This document shows, piece by piece, positions 8,110 to 17,084 of a stretch of DNA of 64,000 nt; position 1 is the stretch's first letter; every line of letters begins with the position of its first letter. The position numbers were made by a program, and so were the translations under genes. The stretch comes from Micromonospora sp. WMMD812 (GTDB lineage Bacteria > Actinomycetota > Actinomycetes > Mycobacteriales > Micromonosporaceae). The notes under the pieces were generated by a model. The model saw only the letters and a list, made by a program, of their open reading frames with translations, was not told the DNA's origin and did no database searches. The stretch spans positions 4,424,001-4,488,000 of the forward strand of contig NZ_CP114904.1 in assembly GCF_027497215.1 (NCBI RefSeq). The letters run 5' to 3'.

Positions 8110-8961
8110 TCAGGGCAGCCGGGCCTCCAGCACGCCGTCGCGGATTCGGGTGGGCAGGATCTGCTGGTCGCTGCCGGACGGACCGTGCACGACCTCGCCG
8201 CCGTTGAGCCGGAACGTGCTGCCGTGCCACGGGCAGACCACACAGTCGTGGCCGTCGATCTCCTGCACCTGCCCCTGCCCGAGCGGACCGCTCTGGTGCG
8301 GGCAGCGCTCCAGCATGACGGTGACGTCGTCGCCGTGCCGGTAGAGGATGACCGAGACGTCGTCGATCTCCCGGGTGAGCAGTTGGCGCTGCGGCACGCT
8401 CGCCAGATCGCCGAGGGGATGCCAGCCCGGGCTCATCAGGTGCAGCTCGGAGATGCTCTGGTTGACCTGCGCCCCCTGCTTGTACGCCAGGTGCCCGCCG
8501 ATGTAGGCGCCCAAGCTCACCGCGCCGAGCCCCGCCATGCCGAGCGTGCGCCCGAGACGGTGCCGGCCGGTCAGGCGTGCGGCCAGCGAGCCGGCGTAAA
8601 TGGCGAGCCCGACACTGTTGGCGGCGGCGTGCACCAGGCCGACCCGGCGCTGGTCCGGGGCGAGCGCCGCCCAGTCGTTGAGCCCGGCCACCACCGCCGG
8701 CACGGCACTCGCCGTGCCCACCGCGGTGAGCGTGGTCGCGGCCCGCCGCTGGCCGGGCATCAGGTCGAGGATCGCCGAGCTGATCCAGGCCCCCACCGGC
8801 ACCTGCACCATCGCCGGGTGCAGCGGATGGCCCAGCGGAACGCCGTGCAGCAGGTCCTTCAGCCACTGCGGTCGCAGCGTCGCCAACACGGCCCGCTGCA
8901 GACGGTCACCCACCCGGTCCAGCCCGGATGCCTGCTCAATCTTCGTCAACACTGCTCGCAC
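8110..8961 (-). CDS. Rieske [2Fe-2S] protein with N-terminal DUF2231-like membrane domain
   Basis: 283 residues from GTG 8961, with GGGAAG nine bases upstream. The N-terminal half has hydrophobic segments and motifs LGHPLHPAMVQVPVGAWISS and HAAANSVGLAIYAGSL that match DUF2231 membrane proteins. The C-terminal third is a Rieske domain with CPHQSG and CPWHGSTF, spaced C-x-H-x17-C-x-x-H, which are the cluster ligands. It is likely a membrane-anchored electron transfer protein. The gene is read toward the Tad operon and diverges from the crotonase at 9149. The partner oxidoreductase is not evident nearby. Confidence 0.88.
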   Translation of the reverse strand: MRAVLTKIEQASGLDRVGDRLQRAVLATLRPQWLKDLLHGVPLGHPLHPAMVQVPVGAWISSAILDLMPGQRRAATTLTAVGTASAVPAVVAGLNDWAALAPDQRRVGLVHAAANSVGLAIYAGSLAARLTGRHRLGRTLGMAGLGAVSLGAYIGGHLAYKQGAQVNQSISELHLMSPGWHPLGDLASVPQRQLLTREIDDVSVILYRHGDDVTVMLERCPHQSGPLGQGQVQEIDGHDCVVCPWHGSTFRLNGGEVVHGPSGSDQQILPTRIRDGVLEARLP

Positions 8962-9148
8962 GGGTACCGACTTCCCGGTATCCGCGCCCACAAACCGGTC
9001 GCGGGTGACGGATCCGCAGCGCCACGTGAGGACGGCGCGCCGGCCCTCGGAACCCGACACCGGGATCCACCCCGATGGACCGGCGGAGCGACCGTACGCG
9101 GGACGCCGGGGCCTGGCGCGCCGGCGTTGCCGCCGGCATGCTGTGCCG

Positions 9149-9913
9149 ATGGGCGTACGGGTCGAGCGCAACGGGCCGGTGACCACGGTGATCCTGGACC
9201 GGCCGGAGGCCCGCAACGCGGTCGACGGGCCGACCGCCCGGGCCTTGGCCGACGCGTTCCGCGCGTTCGACGCCGACCCGGACGCGGCGGTGGCCGTCCT
9301 GTGCGGCGCCGGCGGCACGTTCTGCGCCGGCGCGGACCTGAAGGCCATCGGCACACCGAGCGGCAACCGGGTCGAGCCGGACGGGGACGGCCCGATGGGC
9401 CCCACCCGGATGGCGCTCGGCAAGCCGGTGATCGCCGCGATCTCCGGGTACGCGGTGGCCGGCGGCCTGGAGCTGGCGATCTGGTGCGACCTGCGGGTCG
9501 CCGAGTCCGACGCGGTGCTCGGGGTGTTCTGCCGCCGGTGGGGGGTGCCCCTGATCGACGGAGGGACGGTGCGGCTGCCCCGGCTGATCGGCGAGAGCCG
9601 AGCGATGGATCTGATCCTCACCGGCCGACCGGTGCCGGCCGGTGAGGCGTACGCGATGGGGCTGGTCAACCGGCTGGTCGAGCCGGGGACGGCCCGGACG
9701 GCGGCGGAGGAGTTGGCCGCGGAGATCGCCCGACATCCGCAGGCCTGCCTGCGCAACGACCGCGCCGCGGTGCGGGCCGGCGCCGGGCTGCCCGAGCCGG
9801 CGGCGATGGCGACCGAGCTGGCGTACGGGATGGAGTCGCTGGCGGCGGACGCGGTGGCCGGCGCGGCCCGGTTCGCCGCCGGGGCCGGCCGGCACGGCGC
9901 GCCGGCGGACTAA
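9149..9913 (+). CDS. Enoyl-CoA hydratase/isomerase (crotonase) family protein
   Basis: 254 residues from ATG 9149. The crotonase fold is clear: TVILDRPEARNAVDG near the start, the first oxyanion-hole motif FCAGADLKAI, and the second around AISGYAVAGGLELAIWCDLRV. The residue at the usual first catalytic Glu position is not conserved in VLGVFCRRWGVPLIDGGTVRLPRL, where Asp of LIDGG lies close to the second catalytic position. That pattern is common in crotonases annotated as enoyl-CoA hydratase-related and leaves the exact reaction open. The gene converges with the GH87 gene. Confidence 0.88.
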   Translation: MGVRVERNGPVTTVILDRPEARNAVDGPTARALADAFRAFDADPDAAVAVLCGAGGTFCAGADLKAIGTPSGNRVEPDGDGPMGPTRMALGKPVIAAISGYAVAGGLELAIWCDLRVAESDAVLGVFCRRWGVPLIDGGTVRLPRLIGESRAMDLILTGRPVPAGEAYAMGLVNRLVEPGTARTAAEELAAEIARHPQACLRNDRAAVRAGAGLPEPAAMATELAYGMESLAADAVAGAARFAAGAGRHGAPAD

Positions 9914-9929
9914 CCGCGACACGGCGGAC

Positions 9930-9959
9930 GCCGCCGGGAGGGTGGATCCTCCCGACGGC
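9930..9959. terminator. Bidirectional hairpin between crotonase and GH87 genes
   Basis: The sequence GCCGCCGGGAGG, a short loop and CCTCCCGACGGC form a 12-bp stem with one G-U type mismatch. It lies between two convergent stops (9913 and 9976), so it can end transcripts from both sides. No long U-tract follows, as usual in high-GC actinomycetes. Confidence 0.65.
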
Positions 9960-9975
9960 GCCCGGGTGGGGGTGG

Positions 9976-12900
9976 TCAGTTGCGGATGATGGTGAAGGTC
10001 GAGGTCGTGTTCCTGATGTCGACGTCGTTGTCGGTCAGCCGCAGGTTGGTGAAGGTGGCCGAGCCGACCGCCGGGCCCTGACCCGGCTCGGGCATCTCGT
10101 TGACCCAGATGCCGAAGCCGGACTTGGCGTCGAACGCGTCACCGCTGCGCCGCGCCCCGGAGATCGAGACATTGGTGAAGACGGTGTCGGTGACCGGGTT
10201 CTCCGGCTGGCTGCCGGTGTACTTGGTCTGGAACATGATCCCGGAGTACGTCGGGTCCACGATGTCCACGTCCGAGACGCGGATGCCGCGGAACTCCTTC
10301 GACGCCGAGAAGATCCAGATCGCCGGGAACGTCTGCGAGCCCCAGAAGTGGCCGCCGGCCCGGATCAGCGAGATGTTCTCGAACCGGGTGGGCGGGCTGG
10401 CCCCGAACCCGATGAACGGGTAGCCGAAGTCCAGCGAGCTGATGGTGATGCCGGAGTACGTCAGCATGTCCGCGATGTAGAGGTTGCGGAACACGTTGTC
10501 GTAGCCGCCGTACACCGCGACCCCCGCCGCCCGCCAGGTCAGCGTGGCGGTCAGGTTCTCGAAGACGTTGCCGTGGTTGCCGGTCGACGCACCCTGGTCC
10601 GTCGCGGAGAAGAGCGCGAACGCGTCGTCCCCGTTCGACCGGCCCTCCGAGTTGGCGACCAGGTTGTTGGTGCTCCCGTTGGTCATGTTCACCGCGTCGG
10701 CGAAGGTGTCCCGGAACCGGCTGTTAGTGATCTTGAGGCCGCTGACGCTGACGCCCCAGTACGCGCAGACGGTGTGCTCGACCCAGACGTTGTCCAACGT
10801 CATGTTGTCGACGTCCTTCAGCTCACCCCAGACCTTGCCCGGCCCGTCGATCCGGTTGGTGTAGTTGCCGAAGAAGGCGAGGTGTTCGAAGGAGGACCCG
10901 CTCGCCGAGGACTCCACCCGGAAGCCGGCGTCGGTGTTCTGTTGCGAGGCGGGCGTCTGGAAGCGGGTGTACCACATGCCCGCGCCCACCACCTTGACCG
11001 CCTTCCCGTAGACCTGGAACTTCTGCGCGGTCTCGTAGGTGCCGGCCGGCAGGTAGACCCCGACCAGGTTTCCGGTGGTGTCCATCCGCACCGCGTCCAG
11101 GGCGTTCTGCACGTCCTGGTGGCTGAACCCGGTGGGCACCCGGTACCGGGCCGGATCCGGGTTGGCGCGCGGCGCGACCTGCTCCAGGTTGATGAAGTCG
11201 ATCGCGTACGTGGTGCTGTTGGCCGGGTCCTTCTGGAGCCGGATCCGGCTGCCCGCCGGGATGGTCGAGTTCAGCAGCACGTTCGCCTCGTCGTAGAGGT
11301 GCCGCGGCGGGCCCGCGCTCGGCGAGTCGCTCGGGCCGGCCTCCGCGCCGTACAGCCAGATGTGCTTCGAGGTGAGGCTGATCGGCTTGTGCAGGACCCC
11401 GTTGACGTAGATGTTCAGTGTCGAGTTGATCCCGCCGCCACCCGGGGCGTCCGGGATGGAGAAGCGCGTCACCAGGGCGTTGGCGGGCGCCTTGGTGGTC
11501 CACTCGACGTACGCGCCGTTGGTGTTGAGCGTGACCGCCCGCCGGCCGGACGCCTCACCGGCCAGGTCGCCGATGGTCCGGTTCGGCGCGAGCACCTGCG
11601 CCCCGCCGCCGACCGAGCCGTCCTCGGCCTCGTACATGTCGTACGGCAGGTTCGCCCCGCGTCCGACGAAGAGCGACCGGTCGCTGGTGTTGTTCTGCCG
11701 CTTCACCGGCAGCTCGTTGGCGTCGTCGGCGAGCACCACCCGGACCGTGTACCGGCCGTTGGCCGCGGTCCAGGTGCCGAGGTTGACCGGCCCGGCGGTC
11801 GCCCCGGCGGCGATGGTGCCGCTGTACGAGCCGGTGAGCGTGCGGACCACGCCGCCCGAGTCGTTGAGCACGGTCAGCGTGATGCCGTGCGCCCCGCTCG
11901 CCGAGGCGACGGTGCCCTGGTTGCGGATGGTCACCGAGAAGGTGACCGTGGCACCGGCGCTCGGCGTGCCGGGCGACCAGGTCACCGCCGAGGCGACCAG
12001 GTCGGAGCTGGCCACCGGGCTGACCGTCAGCGCGGTGGGGCTCGTGTAGGTGTTGTTCGCCTCGTTCTGCTCGATCACCGTGTTCGCCTCGTCGACCTTG
12101 GCGATCAGCTGGTAGCTGCCGGCGTTACGCGGGCCGATGTTCGCCGAGACGGTGGTCTGCGCGCCGGCGGCCAGGGCGCCGACGTTGGCCGTGCCGACCT
12201 TCGTCGAACCCAGGTAGAGGCCGACCGCGGTGGCCGCGGACGCCGCCGTGCCGGCGTTGCGGACGGTGGCCGACAGGGTGATGGCGTCGGTCTCCACCGG
12301 CGCCGCGGGTGACGCGGTGATGCCGGTGACGGTGAGGTCCGGGTTCGGCGCCGGGACCCCGATCACCTGCAGCTCCGCCACCTGCCCGTTGGACGAGCCG
12401 GAGTTGGCGGTGAACTGGAGCCGCACGTCGGCGGTCGTCGCGGAGACCGGGATGGTCACCGTGTTGCTGCTGCTCGGGCTGAACGAGTACGTCGCCGAAC
12501 CGACCAGCGTGGTGAAGCCGGACGCGGACTGTTCACGGCCGAGCACCTGGAAGGTCTGGGTACGCGGACCCCAGGCCGGGTCGGGGTTGAGCTTGACCAC
12601 CAGCGAGCTGATGCTGGCGTTCGAGCCCAGCGACACGGTCAACGTGCTCGGGTACGCCCCGGGCGCGCCCTCCCAGTAGGTGGTGACGTCGTTGTCGTTG
12701 GCGTTGACCGCGTTGAAGACGTGCACCACCGACGAGGCGGTGATCGGCTTGCCGACGGCGAGGTTCGTGCCGTCCGGCGGCGTACTGCCGGTGCGGGTGA
12801 CCGTGTTGCTGTTCGAGGACACGTTGCCGGCCGCGTCCCTGGCCCGGACGTAGTAGGAGACGGTCGCCGTGTCCGGCTGGCTGTCGGTGTAGGTCAGCGT

Positions 12901-14265
12901 GGACCCGTTCACGCTGCCCCGCAGCGCGCCGTTGGCGTACACGTCGTAGCCGGTGACCCCGACGTTGTCGGTGGACGCGGTCCAGGTCAGCCGGATCTGG
13001 CCGCTCGCCGGCTGGGTGTAGGCCAGGCTGCCGGGCGCGGTCGGGGCGACGGTGTCACCGGTGCTGCCGGTGCGGGTGACCGTGTTGCTGTTCGCCGACT
13101 GGTTGCCGGCGGCGTCCCTGGCCCGCACGTAGTACGAGACGGTCAGCCCCGCCGGCTGGGTGTCGGTGTAGGTCAGCGTGGAGCCGCCGACGCTGGTCCG
13201 GAGCACGCCGTTGGCGTACACGTCGTAGCCGGTCACCCCGACGTTGTCGGTCGACGCCGCCCAGGTCAGCCGGATCTGGTCCGGCGCCGGCTGGGTGAAG
13301 GCGAGGTTTCCGGGCGCCGAGGGCGGTTGGGTGTCCCCCGCCGCCGGGCCGTAGACCTCCAGCTCCGACAGCTGCCCCGCCGGCCAGCCGGTGTTGGCGG
13401 TGAAGAGCAGCCGGACGTAGCGGGTGGACGCGGTGGGCACGGTCACGGTGACCGTGTTGCCCGAGGCCGGGTTGAAGGCGTACGACGCCGAGGCGACCAG
13501 GGTGGAGAACGTCGACCCGTTGGTGCTGCCCTGCACGGTCAGCGTCTGGTTGCGCGTGCCCCAGCCGCCGGGCAGCTTGAGCACCAGCCGGTTGACGCTC
13601 ACCGTGGCGGCCAGGTCGACCTGGATCCACTGCGGGAAGGCGTTGTTGGCGCTCTCCCAGTAGCTCGCCGCGTTGCCGTCGTTGGCGTTCCCGGCCCCGT
13701 ACACGTCGGAGTGGCTGCTCTCCGCCATCGCCTTGCCGAGCGCCAGGTTGGTCGACGAGGTGGTCGCCCCGTACACCTCCAGCTCGGCGAGCTGGGCCGC
13801 CGACCAGCCGGTGTTCGCGGTAACGGTGACCCGGACGAACCGGGTGCTGGTGGCCGGGAAGTTGACGGCCACCGTGTTGCCGCTCGCCGGGCTGAACGAC
13901 CGGCCGGCGGAGGAGACGATCGTGCTGAAGCCGCTGCCGTCCAGGCTGCCCTGCACGGAGAGCGTCTGGGTGCGCGCCTCCCAGGAGCCGGGAAGCTTGA
14001 GGACGACCTGGTCGATGGACTGGCTGGAGCCGAGGTCGACCTGGGCCCACTGCGGGAGGGCGCCGCTGCTCTCCCAGTAGCTGCCCTGGTTGCCGTCGGT
14101 CAGGTTGGCGGTGACGTACGGACCGTTGGTGCTGCTGGCCGAGGTGGGCCGGCCGGCGGCGAGGTTGGGGCCGCCGGCGGCGACGGCGGGGGGCGCCGGG
14201 GCCGCGGTGACGGCGAGGCCGACCACGGCGAACACCGCGATCACTCGGGTACGGAGTCTGGACAT
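9976..14265 (-). CDS. Secreted multidomain GH87 alpha-1,3-glucanase (mycodextranase/mutanase type)
   Basis: 1429 residues with a Sec signal peptide (residues 1-30, ending AVAAGG). Domain order: discoidin/F5-8 type C modules at about 34-166 and 172-305, two fibronectin III modules at about 312-400 and 405-495, a third discoidin module at about 500-640, two CARDB modules at about 644-870, then a C-terminal catalytic beta-helix domain from about 873 (YDMYEAEDGS). In the catalytic part D1190 (FADAVN) lies 23 and 24 residues before D1213-D1214 (GDDAF), the same spacing that I recall for the catalytic Asp triad of the Paenibacillus GH87 enzyme AglFH1 (D1045, D1068, D1069). Likely substrate is alpha-1,3-glucan or nigeran in fungal walls or dental-type mutan. 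The discoidin and FN3 modules would bind or space the enzyme on insoluble glucan. It is the last gene of the sugar-uptake locus. Confidence 0.82.
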   Translation of the reverse strand: MSRLRTRVIAVFAVVGLAVTAAPAPPAVAAGGPNLAAGRPTSASSTNGPYVTANLTDGNQGSYWESSGALPQWAQVDLGSSQSIDQVVLKLPGSWEARTQTLSVQGSLDGSGFSTIVSSAGRSFSPASGNTVAVNFPATSTRFVRVTVTANTGWSAAQLAELEVYGATTSSTNLALGKAMAESSHSDVYGAGNANDGNAASYWESANNAFPQWIQVDLAATVSVNRLVLKLPGGWGTRNQTLTVQGSTNGSTFSTLVASASYAFNPASGNTVTVTVPTASTRYVRLLFTANTGWPAGQLSELEVYGPAAGDTQPPSAPGNLAFTQPAPDQIRLTWAASTDNVGVTGYDVYANGVLRTSVGGSTLTYTDTQPAGLTVSYYVRARDAAGNQSANSNTVTRTGSTGDTVAPTAPGSLAYTQPASGQIRLTWTASTDNVGVTGYDVYANGALRGSVNGSTLTYTDSQPDTATVSYYVRARDAAGNVSSNSNTVTRTGSTPPDGTNLAVGKPITASSVVHVFNAVNANDNDVTTYWEGAPGAYPSTLTVSLGSNASISSLVVKLNPDPAWGPRTQTFQVLGREQSASGFTTLVGSATYSFSPSSSNTVTIPVSATTADVRLQFTANSGSSNGQVAELQVIGVPAPNPDLTVTGITASPAAPVETDAITLSATVRNAGTAASAATAVGLYLGSTKVGTANVGALAAGAQTTVSANIGPRNAGSYQLIAKVDEANTVIEQNEANNTYTSPTALTVSPVASSDLVASAVTWSPGTPSAGATVTFSVTIRNQGTVASASGAHGITLTVLNDSGGVVRTLTGSYSGTIAAGATAGPVNLGTWTAANGRYTVRVVLADDANELPVKRQNNTSDRSLFVGRGANLPYDMYEAEDGSVGGGAQVLAPNRTIGDLAGEASGRRAVTLNTNGAYVEWTTKAPANALVTRFSIPDAPGGGGINSTLNIYVNGVLHKPISLTSKHIWLYGAEAGPSDSPSAGPPRHLYDEANVLLNSTIPAGSRIRLQKDPANSTTYAIDFINLEQVAPRANPDPARYRVPTGFSHQDVQNALDAVRMDTTGNLVGVYLPAGTYETAQKFQVYGKAVKVVGAGMWYTRFQTPASQQNTDAGFRVESSASGSSFEHLAFFGNYTNRIDGPGKVWGELKDVDNMTLDNVWVEHTVCAYWGVSVSGLKITNSRFRDTFADAVNMTNGSTNNLVANSEGRSNGDDAFALFSATDQGASTGNHGNVFENLTATLTWRAAGVAVYGGYDNVFRNLYIADMLTYSGITISSLDFGYPFIGFGASPPTRFENISLIRAGGHFWGSQTFPAIWIFSASKEFRGIRVSDVDIVDPTYSGIMFQTKYTGSQPENPVTDTVFTNVSISGARRSGDAFDAKSGFGIWVNEMPEPGQGPAVGSATFTNLRLTDNDVDIRNTTSTFTIIRN

Positions 14266-14318
14266 GATGGACGGACACCTTCTTCCCGGGGGACGTGGAG
14301 AAGCGTGTGCGGTGGTGC

Positions 14319-14368
14319 GGGTGGTGCCGGTGCGGCAGTGCGGGGGTGGTGCCGGTGCGGCGGTGCGG
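14319..14368. repeat. Tandem 25-bp repeat between GH13 and GH87 genes
   Basis: Two directly adjoining copies (14319-14343 and 14344-14368) of a 25-base G/T/C sequence containing GGTGGTGCCGGTGCGGC, differing at one base. Further partial GTGCGG units flank them. The block lies in the 159-bp gap upstream of the GH87 gene, downstream of a strong hairpin. Confidence 0.8.
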
Positions 14369-14380
14369 GGTGGGGCGGGC

Positions 14381-14421
14381 GCGGGGTGGGGCCCCGATCG
14401 GCGGGCGGGGCCCCACCCCGC
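14381..14421 (-). terminator. Strong hairpin just after the GH13 gene
   Basis: A 15-bp perfect stem (GCGGGGTGGGGCCCC and its complement) with an 11-base loop, three bases after the GH13 stop at 14425. In minus-strand transcription it would end or attenuate the ABC-GH13 message before the GH87 gene, so the glucanase may have lower expression or its own promoter. Confidence 0.75.
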
Positions 14422-14424
14422 ACG

Positions 14425-16080
14425 TCAGGTGGTGGAGACGTCGACGTCCGTCGGTTCGGCGGTACGCAGCCAGACGGCGGTGTCCGGCGGGAGCAGGTCG
14501 TCGTCGAGCGGCCCGCTGGCGAGCAGCCGCTCGGCGTGCGGCGGCAGCGGCACCGCCACGCTCGACAGGTTGACCAGGCAGGTGAAGCCGGGCGAGCGGT
14601 GGTAGGCGAGCACGCCCTCCGGGGCGGGCAGCCAGGTCATCTCACCGTCGCCAAGCGCGGGGTCGGCCCGGCGGACGGCGATCGCAGACCGGTACAGCTC
14701 CAGCATCGAACGGCCGTCGCCGGTCTGGGCGCGGGCCGTGCGGTCCTTCCAGTCGGCGGGCTGCGGCAGCCAGGGGGCAGCCGTCGCGTCGTCGGGGCTG
14801 AAGCCGTACGGCGGCGCCTCGCCGGTCCAGGGAAGCGGGACGCGGCAGCCGTCCCGGCCGGGGTCGACCCCGCCGGAGCGGAAGAACATCGGGTCCTGCC
14901 GCAGTTCGCGCGGGATGTCCTCGACCTCCCAGAGGCCCAACTCCTCGCCCTGGTAGACGTACGCGGCGCCGGGCAGGGAGAGGGAGAGCAGCGCGGCGGC
15001 CCGGGCCCGGCGGGTGCCCAGCTCCAGGTCGGTGGGGGTGCCCTCGCGCTTGGCCAGGAAGCTGAAGGTGGTGTCCTCCCGGCCGTAGCGGGTGACGTGC
15101 CGGGTGACGTCGTGGTTCGAGAGCACCCAGGTGGCCGGGGCGTTGACCAGGCTGTGCGCGGCAAGCGTGGTGTCGATGCAGGTGCGCAACGCGTCGGCGT
15201 CCCAGGCGCAGCCGAGGAAGTCGAAGTTGAACGCCGCGTGCAGTTCGTCCGGGCGCAGGTAGTTGGCGAAGCGCTGGTGGTCGGGCAGCCACACCTCGCC
15301 GATCAGGGCCCGCTGGCCGGGATAGCCGTCGGCGATCCGCCGCCAACTCCGGTAGATCTCGTGCACCGCCTCCACGTCGACGAACGGGCTCGGGCCGTCC
15401 GGCGGCGCCTCGGGCAGCGTCGGGTCCTTGGCGAGCATCGCCGCGGAGTCGATCCGGATGCCGTCCACACCCCGGTCGAACCAGAACCGCAGGATGTCCT
15501 CGAACTCGGCGCGCACCCGGGGGTGGTCCCAGTTGAAGTCGGGCTGCTCGGGGGCGAAGAGGTGCAGGTACCAGTCACCCGGCGTGCCGTCCGGGTTGGT
15601 CGTCCGGGTCCAGGTGTCGCCGGCGAACGGCGATACCCAGTCGGTGGGCTTCTGCGATCCGTCCGGGCCACGGCCGGGACGGAACCAGAACAGTTCCCGC
15701 TCGGGCGCGTCCGGGCCGCCGGCCAGCGCCGCCTGGAACCAGGGGTGCGCGTCGGAGCAGTGGTTGGGCACCACGTCGACGATGGTCCTGATGCCGAGCG
15801 CGTGCGCCTCGGCGATCAGCGCCTCCGCCTCGGCCAGCGTACCGAAGACCGGGTCGATGTCGCGGTAGTCGGCCACGTCGTAGCCGGCGTCGGCCATCGG
15901 GGAGGGGTACCAGGGGCTGAACCAGATCGCGTCAACTCCCAGCGCCGCCAGGTGGTCCAGCCGGGACCGGATGCCGGCGATGTCGCCGATCCCGTCGCCG
16001 TTGCCGTCGGCGAAGCTACGCGGATACACCTGGTAGATCACCGCTCCACGCCACCACGGACTGTCGTCTGCTGTGGACAC
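14425..16080 (-). CDS. GH13 alpha-glucosidase (oligo-glucosidase type), cytoplasmic
   Basis: 551 residues from GTG 16080, which has AGG five bases upstream; an in-frame GTG at 16086 would add two residues. The protein opens with WWRGAVIYQVYPRSF and DGNGDGIGDI, typical of alpha-glucosidases of the oligo-1,6-glucosidase/AglA group. The catalytic set is D211 (GIRIDSA, nucleophile), E262 (GEVW, acid/base) and D324 (NHD). There is no signal peptide, so it acts on imported oligosaccharides. The neighbouring importer and exported GH87 enzyme suggest nigero- or other alpha-gluco-oligosaccharides as substrates, but specificity cannot be read from the sequence. Confidence 0.92.
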   Translation of the reverse strand: MSTADDSPWWRGAVIYQVYPRSFADGNGDGIGDIAGIRSRLDHLAALGVDAIWFSPWYPSPMADAGYDVADYRDIDPVFGTLAEAEALIAEAHALGIRTIVDVVPNHCSDAHPWFQAALAGGPDAPERELFWFRPGRGPDGSQKPTDWVSPFAGDTWTRTTNPDGTPGDWYLHLFAPEQPDFNWDHPRVRAEFEDILRFWFDRGVDGIRIDSAAMLAKDPTLPEAPPDGPSPFVDVEAVHEIYRSWRRIADGYPGQRALIGEVWLPDHQRFANYLRPDELHAAFNFDFLGCAWDADALRTCIDTTLAAHSLVNAPATWVLSNHDVTRHVTRYGREDTTFSFLAKREGTPTDLELGTRRARAAALLSLSLPGAAYVYQGEELGLWEVEDIPRELRQDPMFFRSGGVDPGRDGCRVPLPWTGEAPPYGFSPDDATAAPWLPQPADWKDRTARAQTGDGRSMLELYRSAIAVRRADPALGDGEMTWLPAPEGVLAYHRSPGFTCLVNLSSVAVPLPPHAERLLASGPLDDDLLPPDTAVWLRTAEPTDVDVSTT

Positions 16081-16184
16081 GAGCACCTGCTTTCTGCGTC
16101 GGTACGTCGGCGATTCCGCCAGACCTGAATGTCTGTCGGGGCGAACGGTCGTTGGTCGCCGCGCGGGAGGTTACGCCGGTGGGG

Positions 16185-17072
16185 TCATCCCTTGAGGCTG
16201 CCGGTGGTCAGGCCGGACATGATGTTGCGCTGGAAGATCAGGAAGACGATCACGGTCGGGATCGCGGCGATCACCGACGCGGCGACCACCACGTTCATCG
16301 GCGTGCCACCGGAGAAGGCGTAGATGCCGACGCTGACCGTCCGGGTCTCGGGCGACGGCATGACCAGCTTCGGCCAGAGGAAGTCCTTCCAGACCGCCGT
16401 CACGGCGAAGATCGAGACCACGCCGAGGATGGGGCGCGACATCGGCAGGATGATCGACCAGAGCGTCCGCAGCGGCGTCGCCCCGTCCATGAGGGCCGCC
16501 GCCATCAGGTCCTCCGGGATCGAGTCGAAGAACCGCTTCAGCAGGAAGATGTTGAACGCGTTGGCGACCAGGGGCAGCCAGATCGCGAACGGCGAGTCGA
16601 GCAGGTTGATGTGCAGGATCGGCAGGTCGATCACGGTCACGTACTGCGGGACGATGAGGACCATCGCCGGAATCATCAACGTCGCCAGCATCAGGCCGAG
16701 GATCACGTTGCCGAAGATCGGTCGGAGCTTCGACAGGGAGTACGCCGCGGCGGTGTCGAACACGAGTTGGAACAGCACCGCGCCGGTCGCGTAGTAGAAG
16801 GTGTTGAACAGCAGCTTGGCGAGGTCCAGGTTGTTCCACGCGTCGACGTAGTTCTGCCACTGCGGATCCTGCGGAAACAGCGACGGCGGGGTCTGCGCGA
16901 TCTCCTGGCCGGACTTGAGCGCGCCGGTGACCATCCAGTAGAGCGGCCCGAGGAAGACGAGCGTGAACCCCAGCACGACGACGGCGAGCAGCGTCCAGTA
17001 GATCACCTTGCCGCGCCCCCGCCGGAGCTGGGCGTGGGAGATGAGGGTCCGGGTCCCGGAGTCCTGTGCCAT
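16185..17072 (-). CDS. Carbohydrate ABC transporter permease, MalG family
   Basis: 295 residues from ATG 17072. Six membrane segments are apparent, the first at about residues 20-45 (YWTLLAVVVLGFTLVFLGPLYW). The loop with AALMDGATPLRTLWSIILPMSRP is the EAA motif that contacts the ATPase. It starts 12 bases after the MalF-family permease and belongs to the same message. With the binding protein at 18117-19496 it forms a CUT1-type sugar importer. No ATPase gene is present; in Streptomyces a shared ATPase (MsiK) serves such importers. Confidence 0.92.
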   Translation of the reverse strand: MAQDSGTRTLISHAQLRRGRGKVIYWTLLAVVVLGFTLVFLGPLYWMVTGALKSGQEIAQTPPSLFPQDPQWQNYVDAWNNLDLAKLLFNTFYYATGAVLFQLVFDTAAAYSLSKLRPIFGNVILGLMLATLMIPAMVLIVPQYVTVIDLPILHINLLDSPFAIWLPLVANAFNIFLLKRFFDSIPEDLMAAALMDGATPLRTLWSIILPMSRPILGVVSIFAVTAVWKDFLWPKLVMPSPETRTVSVGIYAFSGGTPMNVVVAASVIAAIPTVIVFLIFQRNIMSGLTTGSLKG

Positions 17073-17084
17073 GGATCGTCCGTC

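Noticed and set aside
10348..12312. 654-residue plus-strand frame opposite the glucanase
   Set aside because: Low-complexity Arg/Val/Gly translation; the minus frame has clear domains.
12721..16128. 1135-residue plus-strand frame across two glycoside hydrolase genes
   Set aside because: It crosses two real genes and a terminator and has no recognisable motif.
16120..16135. CAGAC-GTCTG inverted repeat before the GH13 gene as an operator
   Set aside because: Only five-base arms in GC-rich DNA; expected by chance.
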